The notes beneath the pieces were generated by a model. The model was not told the origin of the DNA. It did not search any database and saw only the letters and a list, made by a program, of their open reading frames with translations. Below are positions 1 through 6,777 of a stretch of 16,332 nt of DNA, one piece after another (within the stretch, counting starts at the first letter, position 1; every line of letters starts with the position of its first letter). The DNA is from Gammaproteobacteria bacterium (GTDB taxonomy: Bacteria > Pseudomonadota > Gammaproteobacteria > Chromatiales > Chromatiaceae): contig JABDQZ010000169.1 of assembly GCA_013041975.1 (NCBI GenBank), positions 1-16,332 on the forward strand, read 5' to 3'. Made by a program: the position numbers and the translations under genes.

Positions 1-880
1 CTAAAATATTCACCCTGGTGATCGAGCAAGGCGTATCGCTTTTAAATGACCAGCTCAGAATCAGGAAAGAATCCATACGCTGGCGAGCGACTACCTTGCC
101 TTTGCCATAGACCTGCTCGACATCGACATCGTATTTTTCTTCCAGGTGCCAGAGTTCTTCTTTTGGCATTGCCAGTAATTCTTCACAACGCTGTTTGTCT
201 AGAATCGGCTTTAGCCGGGGATTGTTGACGATGGTGCCCGGATTGATACGTGGCAACTTGGGAATCCCTGTTGCCTCAATTGCATGATCTTTTCTGGTTA
301 AAAACAGGCGGTCATTCGTCAGATAATGCACACGGTCATCATCCATCATATGCAGCATCAATGTTGATTTACCGCCACCGGAAAAACCGGCGATCCCCAT
401 GCACTTGTTATTCACCACCAGGCCGGACGCATGACAAATCAGGGCATGGTTTTGTTGTAACCAGTTCATGTACTGGGCATTGATAAAGTTGATCACCTGG
501 TTGTCGTATTCATTGCAGGGGCCCATGGCAAGCCGATGCTTTTCATGCTGCAGAAACAGCATGCCTGTACGAACCTTAAGCACCAGCCTCGCATCGTCAA
601 GATCATGGTAGGCGTCCTTGCGTCCCGTCTTGCCCGGTTCACGTTTCCAGTCAATAAAATCAAAACCACTGTCAATCACTGCCGAATCAATACAGATCAC
701 TTCGATATCTGCAGGACCCTCAGCCACCACATGACTGAAATACTGTTGCAGATGATCCAATAGCTTTTCTGAATTTGACTTGATTGCTATGCCATAGCCA
801 TCCAGGTCAAGATGAACCGTTTTTCCTACCAGTTGATGCCCCTGTAACAGATGACTGGCAACTTCAGCAGCGGTCCTCAT
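1..880 (-). CDS. HprK-related kinase B (GAK-type system), C-terminus cut by window edge
   Basis: The reading frame is open from an ATG at 880 to the left edge: 293 codons with no stop seen. It looks like a P-loop kinase related to HPr kinase/phosphorylase. The Walker A motif GFSGGGKST spans residues 165-173. The preceding stretch ALICHASGLVV (about 146-156) places a His at 150 where HprK has its conserved His before the P-loop strand. The motif LTNDRL (about 187-192) sits where HprK has its Asp-Asp pair, but here it is Asn-Asp. Further on, GIPKLPRINPGT (205-216) resembles a motif I recall in the family named HprK-related kinase B. The start overlaps the ATP-grasp stop as ATGA, so translation is probably coupled. 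The phosphorylated substrate is unknown, and no HPr or sugar-PTS gene is visible here. The kinase fold is clear from the motifs; the subfamily rests on memory and on the neighbouring genes. Confidence 0.85.
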   Translation of the reverse strand, partial: MRTAAEVASHLLQGHQLVGKTVHLDLDGYGIAIKSNSEKLLDHLQQYFSHVVAEGPADIEVICIDSAVIDSGFDFIDWKREPGKTGRKDAYHDLDDARLVLKVRTGMLFLQHEKHRLAMGPCNEYDNQVINFINAQYMNWLQQNHALICHASGLVVNNKCMGIAGFSGGGKSTLMLHMMDDDRVHYLTNDRLFLTRKDHAIEATGIPKLPRINPGTIVNNPRLKPILDKQRCEELLAMPKEELWHLEEKYDVDVEQVYGKGKVVARQRMDSFLILSWSFKSDTPCSITRVNIL

Positions 881-1767
881 GCGCCCACTTCCGCCAGTGC
901 ATAATCGGCATACAGGTCAGCCGCATCAATACCGAGTCCTTCTTTTGCTCCACGGAAACCACCAAAGGCTGACACTTCAAACACGATGGGACCGTCCGGG
1001 GTATCGGCAACATCAACCGTAGTAAAATCCATATCAAATAACTCCTGTGCCTTTTCTGCCAGATCAATCGTTGATTGTGGTGGTTTGTGTCGGGCATATT
1101 TGCCACCACTGTTAATGGTGGTATTCCAGACACCGCTTTTTGAAACGCGTGCATAGGTGCCATAATATTTCCCACCGATGAACACCATGCCGTAATCCTT
1201 GCCTGAGATATCCATTTTTTTCTGGATATACATCATCGGGTTTTCCTTGTAGAAGGCTTCGATTTGGTTCCTGATCTGGATATCAGGCCAGTCAGCTTCG
1301 ATCAGTGTCATGCCCTGAGCCTTGGTCGAATATAAGGGTTTGAATACAGCTGCACCAAATTTCGTCACGGCATCAAATGCATCGACAATGCTTTCGGTGA
1401 TTATCGTTTCCGGCATTGGGATAGCGGCATTGGACAATGTCATGGTACAGGCCAGACGATCGATCATGCGCACAATTTTTTCAGGTGATGTAAATATCCT
1501 GACTCCCTGGCTTTCTGCGAGTCTTAGCAGTTCAATTCGATCAAGTGTATGAGGACTGTATTGCTGACTGATTTTCTTGACGATTATGCCATCCATATCA
1601 CACAGGTCGACATCATGTGCCCACAACTTTTTTGCCGCCAGGTCAGCTGAAACCTCTCGCATATCCAGTACCAGGCGAAAGCCAGTTTTTTCCTCAATTG
1701 CATCAGCCAGCACCTCGGTAGACCATTTACCTGGTATACCGATTACAGCGATTTTTTTCTGACTCAT
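877..1767 (-). CDS. RimK-like ATP-grasp enzyme (GAK system ATP-grasp)
   Basis: A 296-residue soluble protein with the ATP-grasp layout. A Rossmann-like N-terminal segment begins KKIAVIGIPG. A lysine-containing strand VFKPLYSTKAQG (142-152) resembles RimK's KPL..S.G loop. YIQKKMD (180-186) supplies the hinge Gln, and GKDYGMVFIGGKYYGTYAR (189-207) resembles RimK's GKD...V.G core. The metal site appears to be D252 and E264 (FEVSAFGGFRG, 263-273). RimK-type ligases normally have Asn two residues after that Glu; here it is Ser266. Such enzymes join a carboxylate to an amine or thiol through an acyl-phosphate, but the substrate here is unknown. The gene is fused by ATGA overlaps to the gene before and the gene after it, and has a strong Shine-Dalgarno of its own. 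It matches the family I remember as the GAK-system ATP-grasp enzyme. Confidence 0.88.
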   Translation of the reverse strand: MSQKKIAVIGIPGKWSTEVLADAIEEKTGFRLVLDMREVSADLAAKKLWAHDVDLCDMDGIIVKKISQQYSPHTLDRIELLRLAESQGVRIFTSPEKIVRMIDRLACTMTLSNAAIPMPETIITESIVDAFDAVTKFGAAVFKPLYSTKAQGMTLIEADWPDIQIRNQIEAFYKENPMMYIQKKMDISGKDYGMVFIGGKYYGTYARVSKSGVWNTTINSGGKYARHKPPQSTIDLAEKAQELFDMDFTTVDVADTPDGPIVFEVSAFGGFRGAKEGLGIDAADLYADYALAEVGA

Positions 1768-3386
1768 GCAAACAACTCCTTAACCCGTAATTCGAATTTT
1801 TCGTAACTCGCTGAATCGCAACGCTGTACAGCTTGCAGCAGATAGACGCCGCGATAAAACATATTCTTCGCCAGTGTGCGATCCAGAATAAAACGCGTGG
1901 AAGTAATAAAAGACCTGGCCAGTCCCAGCGCAAGCCTGGCATCAAAACTTTTATCATTGTTTTTCCTGGCATAATTAGCAGCAAATTTATACATATAATT
2001 TGCCACATAGCTAATCTTTTGTCTGGTCGGCTTATTCAATACCTGCAGGCGGTAATTGGACACCATAAACACAGCAATATCCTGAACATAATCCAGATAG
2101 CAGGAACGGTGCAGATCAATAAAGCGTATCTTGCCAGCCTCTATATCAAAAATAATATTATCCAGGTTGAAATCACCATGAATATAAACCGAAAAGGCCG
2201 GCGACAGTTGGCTTTCGATTTTTTCTGCTGCACTGATCAGTTCATCCAGTGACAACACCGGTTCACCGCAGACTTTCATTTTACCCAGTTGAAATTCAGG
2301 ATGGACATCAGTGACGGATGAAAGCCGTTTACGCAACTGCTGCATATGATTTGCCGGTATGGTTTTTTTTCTACGGGTTTCATTCCATACAGACTTCAAA
2401 GTACGTGTCAGGTGCTTAAGTGTCTCGTCCAGAAAACGTTTATCTTCCTGCAACAGAATCTGTTCAAACGTCTGTCCGGGTAAATGCTCAATCAGTAAAG
2501 AGGCTTTTTTGCCGCGCTTTGAAAAATTCAGAATCTGGGGGGCCAGACCCGGAAAGATATCATGCCAGCTCTCCACGCTTTCGCGTTCTTCCTTGAGCTT
2601 TTCCTTGCTGCCATCTTTCAGAATTGCCGCATAACCATCATCCTGGTCACTGGCACTGATACCGGAAATACCACTGCCTGATTTGGTCTCTGCAATCTGC
2701 TCTACATCTGCATCAATCAATCCCAGGTCAGACAAGGCCGTTTTTAATGAGCGGAATCGATCAAGATGCATGGGCTGACCCAGCCTGGCCGACATGATGG
2801 ACTCGGCAATATCTTCTAACACATCACCCATTTCCTCGATACGCTGAGCGATAAAAAGCGAAGTAATCGCATCCTGGGGACGCTTGAGTGATTTCAGCTT
2901 TTTCATCTGTTGTTCGAAAAGCTTGTGGTAGGAGCGATCCAGTTTTCTTTCAATTTTGCCAACTTTCACAGCCAACTGAGAATCGTTCTCTTCAATGGAG
3001 GCTTCAATGATTGACAGACCTTCCACAACCTCATCCAGTAACTCCAGAATCGGATATTTTCTCAAACTGTTTTTACGCGTCAGCTTAAAGGCAAGTCGTA
3101 CACAGTCATGACAGATGTCTGTCAGGCTCTCCAGGTCAGAGGCAATGTTTTCTGCTGCCCGCAATGAGAAAATATCGACATCATGCTTTTTGCCCTTGCG
3201 CAGTATTTCAGTACAGCCGTCATGAATGCGCATCTTCAGGTTATAGGAATAACCATGACGATCAAGAATGCGTTGTGCGACTGTGGCAGAGGACGTATGA
3301 AGAAGAATTTTAAGGTTGGCAATTTGTGAGCTGGTTTCAGCCAGCAGAAAAAACAGGTTATCTTTTACGATTTTCGGTAAACGCAT
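1764..3386 (-). CDS. PhoU-like domain fused to aminoglycoside-phosphotransferase-like kinase
   Basis: A 540-residue two-domain protein and first gene of the left-hand operon. Residues 1-230 are helical and PhoU-like. They hold two copies of the PhoU metal-type motif: DLESLTDICHDC (84-95, E86xxxD90) and RIEEMGDVLEDIAE (182-195, E184xxxD188), the latter close to PhoU's LERIGDxxxNIAE. Residues 240-540 resemble the APH/choline-kinase fold. LIEHLPGQT (298-306) looks like the hinge, YIHGDFNLDN (401-410) is the Brenner-type catalytic loop (D405, N410), and FIDLHRS (422-428) supplies the metal Asp424 where APH enzymes have a similar D. The kinase core therefore looks active, with a small-molecule or protein substrate that cannot be named. 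No signal peptide or membrane segment is seen. No convincing Shine-Dalgarno precedes the ATG at 3386. Its stop overlaps the ATP-grasp start as ATGA, so the three enzymes are likely made together. Confidence 0.8.
   Translation of the reverse strand: MRLPKIVKDNLFFLLAETSSQIANLKILLHTSSATVAQRILDRHGYSYNLKMRIHDGCTEILRKGKKHDVDIFSLRAAENIASDLESLTDICHDCVRLAFKLTRKNSLRKYPILELLDEVVEGLSIIEASIEENDSQLAVKVGKIERKLDRSYHKLFEQQMKKLKSLKRPQDAITSLFIAQRIEEMGDVLEDIAESIMSARLGQPMHLDRFRSLKTALSDLGLIDADVEQIAETKSGSGISGISASDQDDGYAAILKDGSKEKLKEERESVESWHDIFPGLAPQILNFSKRGKKASLLIEHLPGQTFEQILLQEDKRFLDETLKHLTRTLKSVWNETRRKKTIPANHMQQLRKRLSSVTDVHPEFQLGKMKVCGEPVLSLDELISAAEKIESQLSPAFSVYIHGDFNLDNIIFDIEAGKIRFIDLHRSCYLDYVQDIAVFMVSNYRLQVLNKPTRQKISYVANYMYKFAANYARKNNDKSFDARLALGLARSFITSTRFILDRTLAKNMFYRGVYLLQAVQRCDSASYEKFELRVKELFA
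1776..1781 (-). promoter_or_regulatory. Shine-Dalgarno of the ATP-grasp gene
   Basis: On the minus strand AAGGAG lies 8 bases before the ATG at 1767, inside the last codons of the upstream PhoU/APH gene. Together with the ATGA overlap it fixes the start of the ATP-grasp gene and suggests strong reinitiation at this junction. Confidence 0.75.
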
Positions 3387-3411
3387 AAGCAGATTAAACC
3401 AGTACGCTCAT

Positions 3412-3429
3412 ATGAATGCCAGCATTCAT
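3412..3429. promoter_or_regulatory. 18-bp palindrome, possible operator of the PhoU/ATP-grasp/HprK-B operon
   Basis: ATGAATGC-CA-GCATTCAT is an inverted repeat with perfect 8-base arms and a 2-base centre. It begins 26 bases upstream of the PhoU/APH start codon at 3386, in the 87-base gap after the DUF4197 gene. There is no T-run, so it is not an obvious terminator. The position suits a repressor or activator dimer site. I could not place a convincing sigma70 promoter beside it. Confidence 0.45.
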
Positions 3430-3473
3430 CTACTAGTCACAATTCAATGAAACCAAACGACAAAGAACCTGGT

Positions 3474-4238
3474 TTATCTTGCGAACACTTTTTTCAGTAA
3501 ATCGGTTGTTCTTTCAAGCGGGTTTTCTCGTATCTGCTTTTCCTGTTCGGCCAACATCTGGAATAGGCCGTCCATTGTTTCATCCGTGACATAGCGATCG
3601 ATATCGTAGTCTTCCGGATTCATGAAGCCCCCCATGAAACCCAAATTATTAAACAGGTTCTTGTACTGGTTGGTAACACCGGTGCGAGCAGTAGCACTTT
3701 CTACAATGGGACTGATACGCTTGCGCAGCTGTTCTCCACCCACCTTGCGAAGGTAGCTGGTAGCCGCATCGTCTGGCCCGTTGAGAATGTTCTTTGCATC
3801 TTCGATAGTCAGCTCGCGCACACCCTTCTTGAGAATATCAGCCGTCAGCGGCACCGCCTCTTCAGCTGCGCGGTTCATGGTGACAACAAACTCATCAGCA
3901 TATTTATCCTGACCAAGCTGACGCAGTACCTGCTCTACCTTACGCAGGTTTTCAGGCATCGGGATTCTCACTTTATCATTACCCAGGAAGCCATCTGCCT
4001 TGCCAAGATTATCCACGGCATAGCCCACGCCTTTTTCCAGCGCTTGCTTAAGGCCTGCCGCTACATCAGTCTGACTTAACATTGAGCCGCTCATGCTGGT
4101 TAAAGCGCCATCAGAGCTGCTGTTTTGTGCACCACTGGTAACCGAATCAACCTGCTGCTTGAGAAAATCCTGCCATCCTGAGAAGACAGGGAGAGATATC
4201 ATCGTTACTACTATTACTACTGGTACTTTTTTCATCAT
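3474..4238 (-). CDS. DUF4197 domain-containing secreted protein
   Basis: A 254-residue protein with a cleavable-looking signal peptide: Met-Met-Lys-Lys, a hydrophobic run to about residue 18, then PVFSG. There is no lipobox Cys. The remainder is rich in helix and follows the pattern of DUF4197, a family of exported proteobacterial proteins of unknown function, with segments such as SQTDVAAGLKQALEKGV (about 55-71) and FLGNDKVRIPMPENLRKVE near the middle. The length is about usual for that family. The first of two adjacent ATGs was kept because GAGG lies 9 bases upstream of it. It appears monocistronic: 87 bases separate it from the next gene downstream and 239 from ubiD upstream. No role beyond a periplasmic location can be claimed. 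Confidence 0.85.
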   Translation of the reverse strand: MMKKVPVVIVVTMISLPVFSGWQDFLKQQVDSVTSGAQNSSSDGALTSMSGSMLSQTDVAAGLKQALEKGVGYAVDNLGKADGFLGNDKVRIPMPENLRKVEQVLRQLGQDKYADEFVVTMNRAAEEAVPLTADILKKGVRELTIEDAKNILNGPDDAATSYLRKVGGEQLRKRISPIVESATARTGVTNQYKNLFNNLGFMGGFMNPEDYDIDRYVTDETMDGLFQMLAEQEKQIRENPLERTTDLLKKVFAR

Positions 4239-4285
4239 TTGCTTCTGCCTCGAGACTTTCTGCCAATCAACCTTCTGCTTAACTA

Positions 4286-4314
4286 AGCATACGCTTACAG
4301 TATAAACTGGTAAA
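4286..4314 (-). promoter_or_regulatory. Candidate sigma70 promoter for the DUF4197 gene
   Basis: On the minus strand TTTACC (-35, 4309-4314) and TATGCT (-10, 4286-4291) are separated by 17 bases. This places a transcript start some 40 bases before the DUF4197 start codon. Each box matches the consensus at four of six positions, so the call is tentative. Confidence 0.35.
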
Positions 4315-4343
4315 TCAAAATGATCCGCACGTTTTTGATCATT
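4314..4343. repeat. Two overlapping inverted repeats in the DUF4197-ubiD gap
   Basis: ATCAAAA (4314-4320) pairs with TTTTGAT (4333-4339), and AATGATC (4319-4325) pairs with GATCATT (4337-4343). Both have perfect 7-base arms, and they exclude each other. The sequence is AT-rich, so chance is a real alternative. The repeats overlap the start of the small ORF described at 4320. Confidence 0.25.
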
Positions 4344-4450
4344 CTGAATTTCCTGGTCAGCAGCCCGGCACTGGCTATCAGGCGCTTTCCCGGGTGAGAG
4401 ACAAGCGCATTATTAGGTATTCTGGTAAAATGCAAAGATTCCGAGACTGA
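4320..4450 (+). pseudogene. Signal-peptide-like mini-ORF, possible frameshifted gene remnant
   Basis: An ATG at 4320 opens a 25-codon frame reading MIRTFLIILNFLVSSPALA, a textbook secretion signal ending in an AxA-type site, then stops at 4397 after only six more residues. The frame two bases further along continues as GYQALSRVRDKRIIRYSGKM and stops at 4450. Joined by one frameshift, the two halves would make a small exported protein. The second half is loosely reminiscent of the first helix of PepSY proteins, but that resemblance is weak. No good Shine-Dalgarno precedes the ATG. It may be a decayed gene, a very short secreted peptide, or chance. The rest of the gap 4239-4477 holds the candidate DUF4197 promoter and nothing else recognised. 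Confidence 0.22.
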
Positions 4451-4477
4451 ACAACACATTGACGTTTGAAAGGTAAA

Positions 4478-5944
4478 TTATTCCAGCCCCAGCTGACTCC
4501 ACAGATCATCGATTTTTTGTTTGACTTTTTCATCCATAGTAATGGGCTTACCCCATTCACGATCGGTTTCACCCTGCCATTTATTGGTAGCATCAAAACC
4601 GATCTTGCCGCCAAGTCCGGAAACCGGTGAGGCAAAATCCAGGTAATCGATCGGTGTGTTTTCAACAATGGTGGTGTCACGTGCCGGATCCATACGTGTA
4701 GTCATTGCCCAGATCACATCATTCCAGTCTCTTACATTGACATCATCGTCAGTAACGATGACAAACTTGGTGTACATGAACTGGCGCAAAAATGACCAGA
4801 CGCCAAACATGACACGTTTTGCATGGCCGGCATACTGCTTCTTCATGCTCACCACGGCCATTCGATATGAACAACCTTCCGGCGGCAGGTAAAAATCCAC
4901 GATTTCAGGAAACTGTTTTTGCAGGATAGGCACAAACACTTCATTAAGGGCATTACCCAATATGGCCGGTTCATCAGGTGGACGACCGGTATAGGTGCTG
5001 TGATAAATCGGCTGCTTGCGATGGGTGATGCGATCAATCGTGAACACAGGGAAGCTGTCAACTTCATTGTAATAACCGGTATGATCGCCGAACGGACCTT
5101 CCGGTGCCATATCGTCTGGGTGTATATGGCCTTCCAGGACGAACTCGGCTGAAGCTGGTACACGCAGGTCATTGCCAACAGACTTGACCACTTCGGTTCG
5201 CGAGCCCCGCAACAAACCGGCAAAGGCATATTCAGACAGGGTGTCAGGCACAGGGGTTACTGCCCCAAGAATCGTTGCAGGATCTGCGCCCAGAGCAACT
5301 GATACAGGAAAAGGCTCACCCGGATATTTCAACTGCCAGTCACGAAAATCCAGCGCTCCACCTCGGTGTGCGAGCCAGCGCATGATAACGCGGTTCCTGC
5401 CAACCACCTGCATGCGATAGATACCCAGATTCTGGCGATCCTTTTCCGGGCCACGGGTCACAACCAGTCCCCAGGTTATCAATGGCCCCGCATCACCAGG
5501 CCAGCAGGTCTGCACAGGGATTTTTGACAGGTCAACCTCATCGCCTTCAATTTTGACCTGTTGGCATTTGGCATTGCGTTTTTCCTTCGGTGCCATATCC
5601 AGCACCTTCTTGAAAATCGGCAGCTTTTCCCAGGCGTCCTTCATGCCTTTGGGTGGATCAGGTTCCTTGAGCATCGCCAGCAATTTGCCCACTTCTCTTA
5701 ATGCCGCAACATTTTCCTCGCCCATACCCAGGGCGACACGCTCAGGGGTTCCAAACAGATTGGCCAGCACCGGAATATCAGAGCCTTTCGGGTTTTCAAA
5801 TAAAATTGCCGGTCCTTGCGCCCGTAAAACCCGGTCGCATATTTCCGTCATTTCCAGATTGGGATCAATTTCAGTGCTGATACGCTTGAGCTCACCACGC
5901 TTTTCAAGCTGATCAATAAAATCTCTTAAATCGCTATATTCCAC
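4478..5944 (-). CDS. ubiD: 4-hydroxy-3-polyprenylbenzoate decarboxylase UbiD
   Basis: A 488-residue member of the UbiD family, close to the usual length of about 490-500. It removes the carboxylate from polyprenyl-4-hydroxybenzoate in ubiquinone synthesis, using prenylated FMN made by UbiX. The family's metal and prFMN site is present: N172 and R177 in NLGIYRMQ, H193 in LAHRGGALDF, E238 in LSEYAFAGLLRG, and E282 with D287 in PEGPFGDHTGYYN. This gives the Arg-Glu-Asp/Glu catalytic set known from Fdc1 and UbiD. The protein is soluble, with no signal peptide. The gene starts 14 bases after the SH3-protein stop and is the last of the minus-strand run, so it is probably cotranscribed. AGGTGG lies just before the ATG. 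No ubiX is in the window. Confidence 0.97.
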   Translation of the reverse strand: MEYSDLRDFIDQLEKRGELKRISTEIDPNLEMTEICDRVLRAQGPAILFENPKGSDIPVLANLFGTPERVALGMGEENVAALREVGKLLAMLKEPDPPKGMKDAWEKLPIFKKVLDMAPKEKRNAKCQQVKIEGDEVDLSKIPVQTCWPGDAGPLITWGLVVTRGPEKDRQNLGIYRMQVVGRNRVIMRWLAHRGGALDFRDWQLKYPGEPFPVSVALGADPATILGAVTPVPDTLSEYAFAGLLRGSRTEVVKSVGNDLRVPASAEFVLEGHIHPDDMAPEGPFGDHTGYYNEVDSFPVFTIDRITHRKQPIYHSTYTGRPPDEPAILGNALNEVFVPILQKQFPEIVDFYLPPEGCSYRMAVVSMKKQYAGHAKRVMFGVWSFLRQFMYTKFVIVTDDDVNVRDWNDVIWAMTTRMDPARDTTIVENTPIDYLDFASPVSGLGGKIGFDATNKWQGETDREWGKPITMDEKVKQKIDDLWSQLGLE

Positions 5945-5958
5945 CTAAACAGCTCCAG

Positions 5959-6777
5959 TTACAGCCTGAACATCGGGCCAAAGCGATGTTGTACACGTAT
6001 ACGCATCACATAATAACCCGCTACAAAGCCCAGCAGCAGTAGCGCAATGGCGATCATCCATAACGGCTTGCCGGAAACTGAAGCCGTGAATTTATCCAGC
6101 AACGGCTTGTCAGTCTGATTGACTGCGCTATCGACCACTTCAACCTTTTGAGGTTTTGTAATGGCATTACTCACTGGTACTTTTAAAATTTCCCTCACCT
6201 GATTGATCTGCTTCTTAAGTAGCGCGTTTTCTTTTTCCAGAGCCTTTGAGGCCACTTTATTCTGCTTTTGCATATCAGCAACCAGCTGCTTTTTCTCACG
6301 CTCCAGCAGATCGCGGCTTTCGTCCAGCTGATCGCCACTGATACGTAATGCCTTTAACTGGATTTCAAGCTGGCTTATCTTGCCCTGCGCCTGGGCAAGC
6401 TTTTCCTGTAATGCGGCAATTTCATCAACCGCTTTTGCCGCATCTGCGTTTTTCTCCAGCCTTGATAGTTTGTCCAGTTTCTTTTGCAGTATGGACAGCT
6501 TTGCCTGTGTATCCAGCAGAATGCTGCGGGCCGGTTTTTCATCGGTGAGATAGGTTGACTCCACCCAGCCGATGACACCGTCAGAAGTACGCACCTTGAT
6601 AAAACCATTCTTTCTGGAAACCACTTCCAGCGGCGTTCCGCTGGTCAAAGCCTTGACCGGCTTATCCGTCACTTTTGCTTCCTTGTACAAACCGGCAACC
6701 AGCTTGTCAGTAATATAAGCTGCCTGGGTTGTGGTCACCGCCAGTATCAGCAGTAGGCCTGTAATGATCAATCTCAT
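5959..6777 (-). CDS. TIGR04211-type SH3 domain membrane protein (YgiM-like)
   Basis: A 272-residue envelope protein with four parts in order. A signal peptide covers residues 1-19 (ending TTTQAA). A bacterial SH3 domain spans about 20-78, with the closing motif GVIGWVESTYL (67-77). A long charged coiled coil runs from about 85 to 195 and is rich in Leu, Lys, Glu and Gln heptads. A C-terminal transmembrane helix lies at about 238-257, followed by a short basic tail. This is the architecture of E. coli YgiM. The expected topology is a periplasmic SH3 and coiled coil tethered to the inner membrane. The SH3 fold suggests binding to cell-wall or protein ligands; no enzymatic role is apparent. The start codon overlaps the prlC stop as ATGA, which supports coupled translation. 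Confidence 0.9.
   Translation of the reverse strand: MRLIITGLLLILAVTTTQAAYITDKLVAGLYKEAKVTDKPVKALTSGTPLEVVSRKNGFIKVRTSDGVIGWVESTYLTDEKPARSILLDTQAKLSILQKKLDKLSRLEKNADAAKAVDEIAALQEKLAQAQGKISQLEIQLKALRISGDQLDESRDLLEREKKQLVADMQKQNKVASKALEKENALLKKQINQVREILKVPVSNAITKPQKVEVVDSAVNQTDKPLLDKFTASVSGKPLWMIAIALLLLGFVAGYYVMRIRVQHRFGPMFRL

Noticed and set aside
1833..2252. A 139-codon plus-strand ORF inside the PhoU/APH gene
   Set aside because: It is fully antisense to a gene with clear domain motifs, has no recognisable domain itself, and looks like a shadow frame.
5553..5912. A 119-codon plus-strand ORF inside ubiD
   Set aside because: It lies opposite conserved UbiD codons and its low-complexity Ser-rich translation is typical of an antisense shadow.
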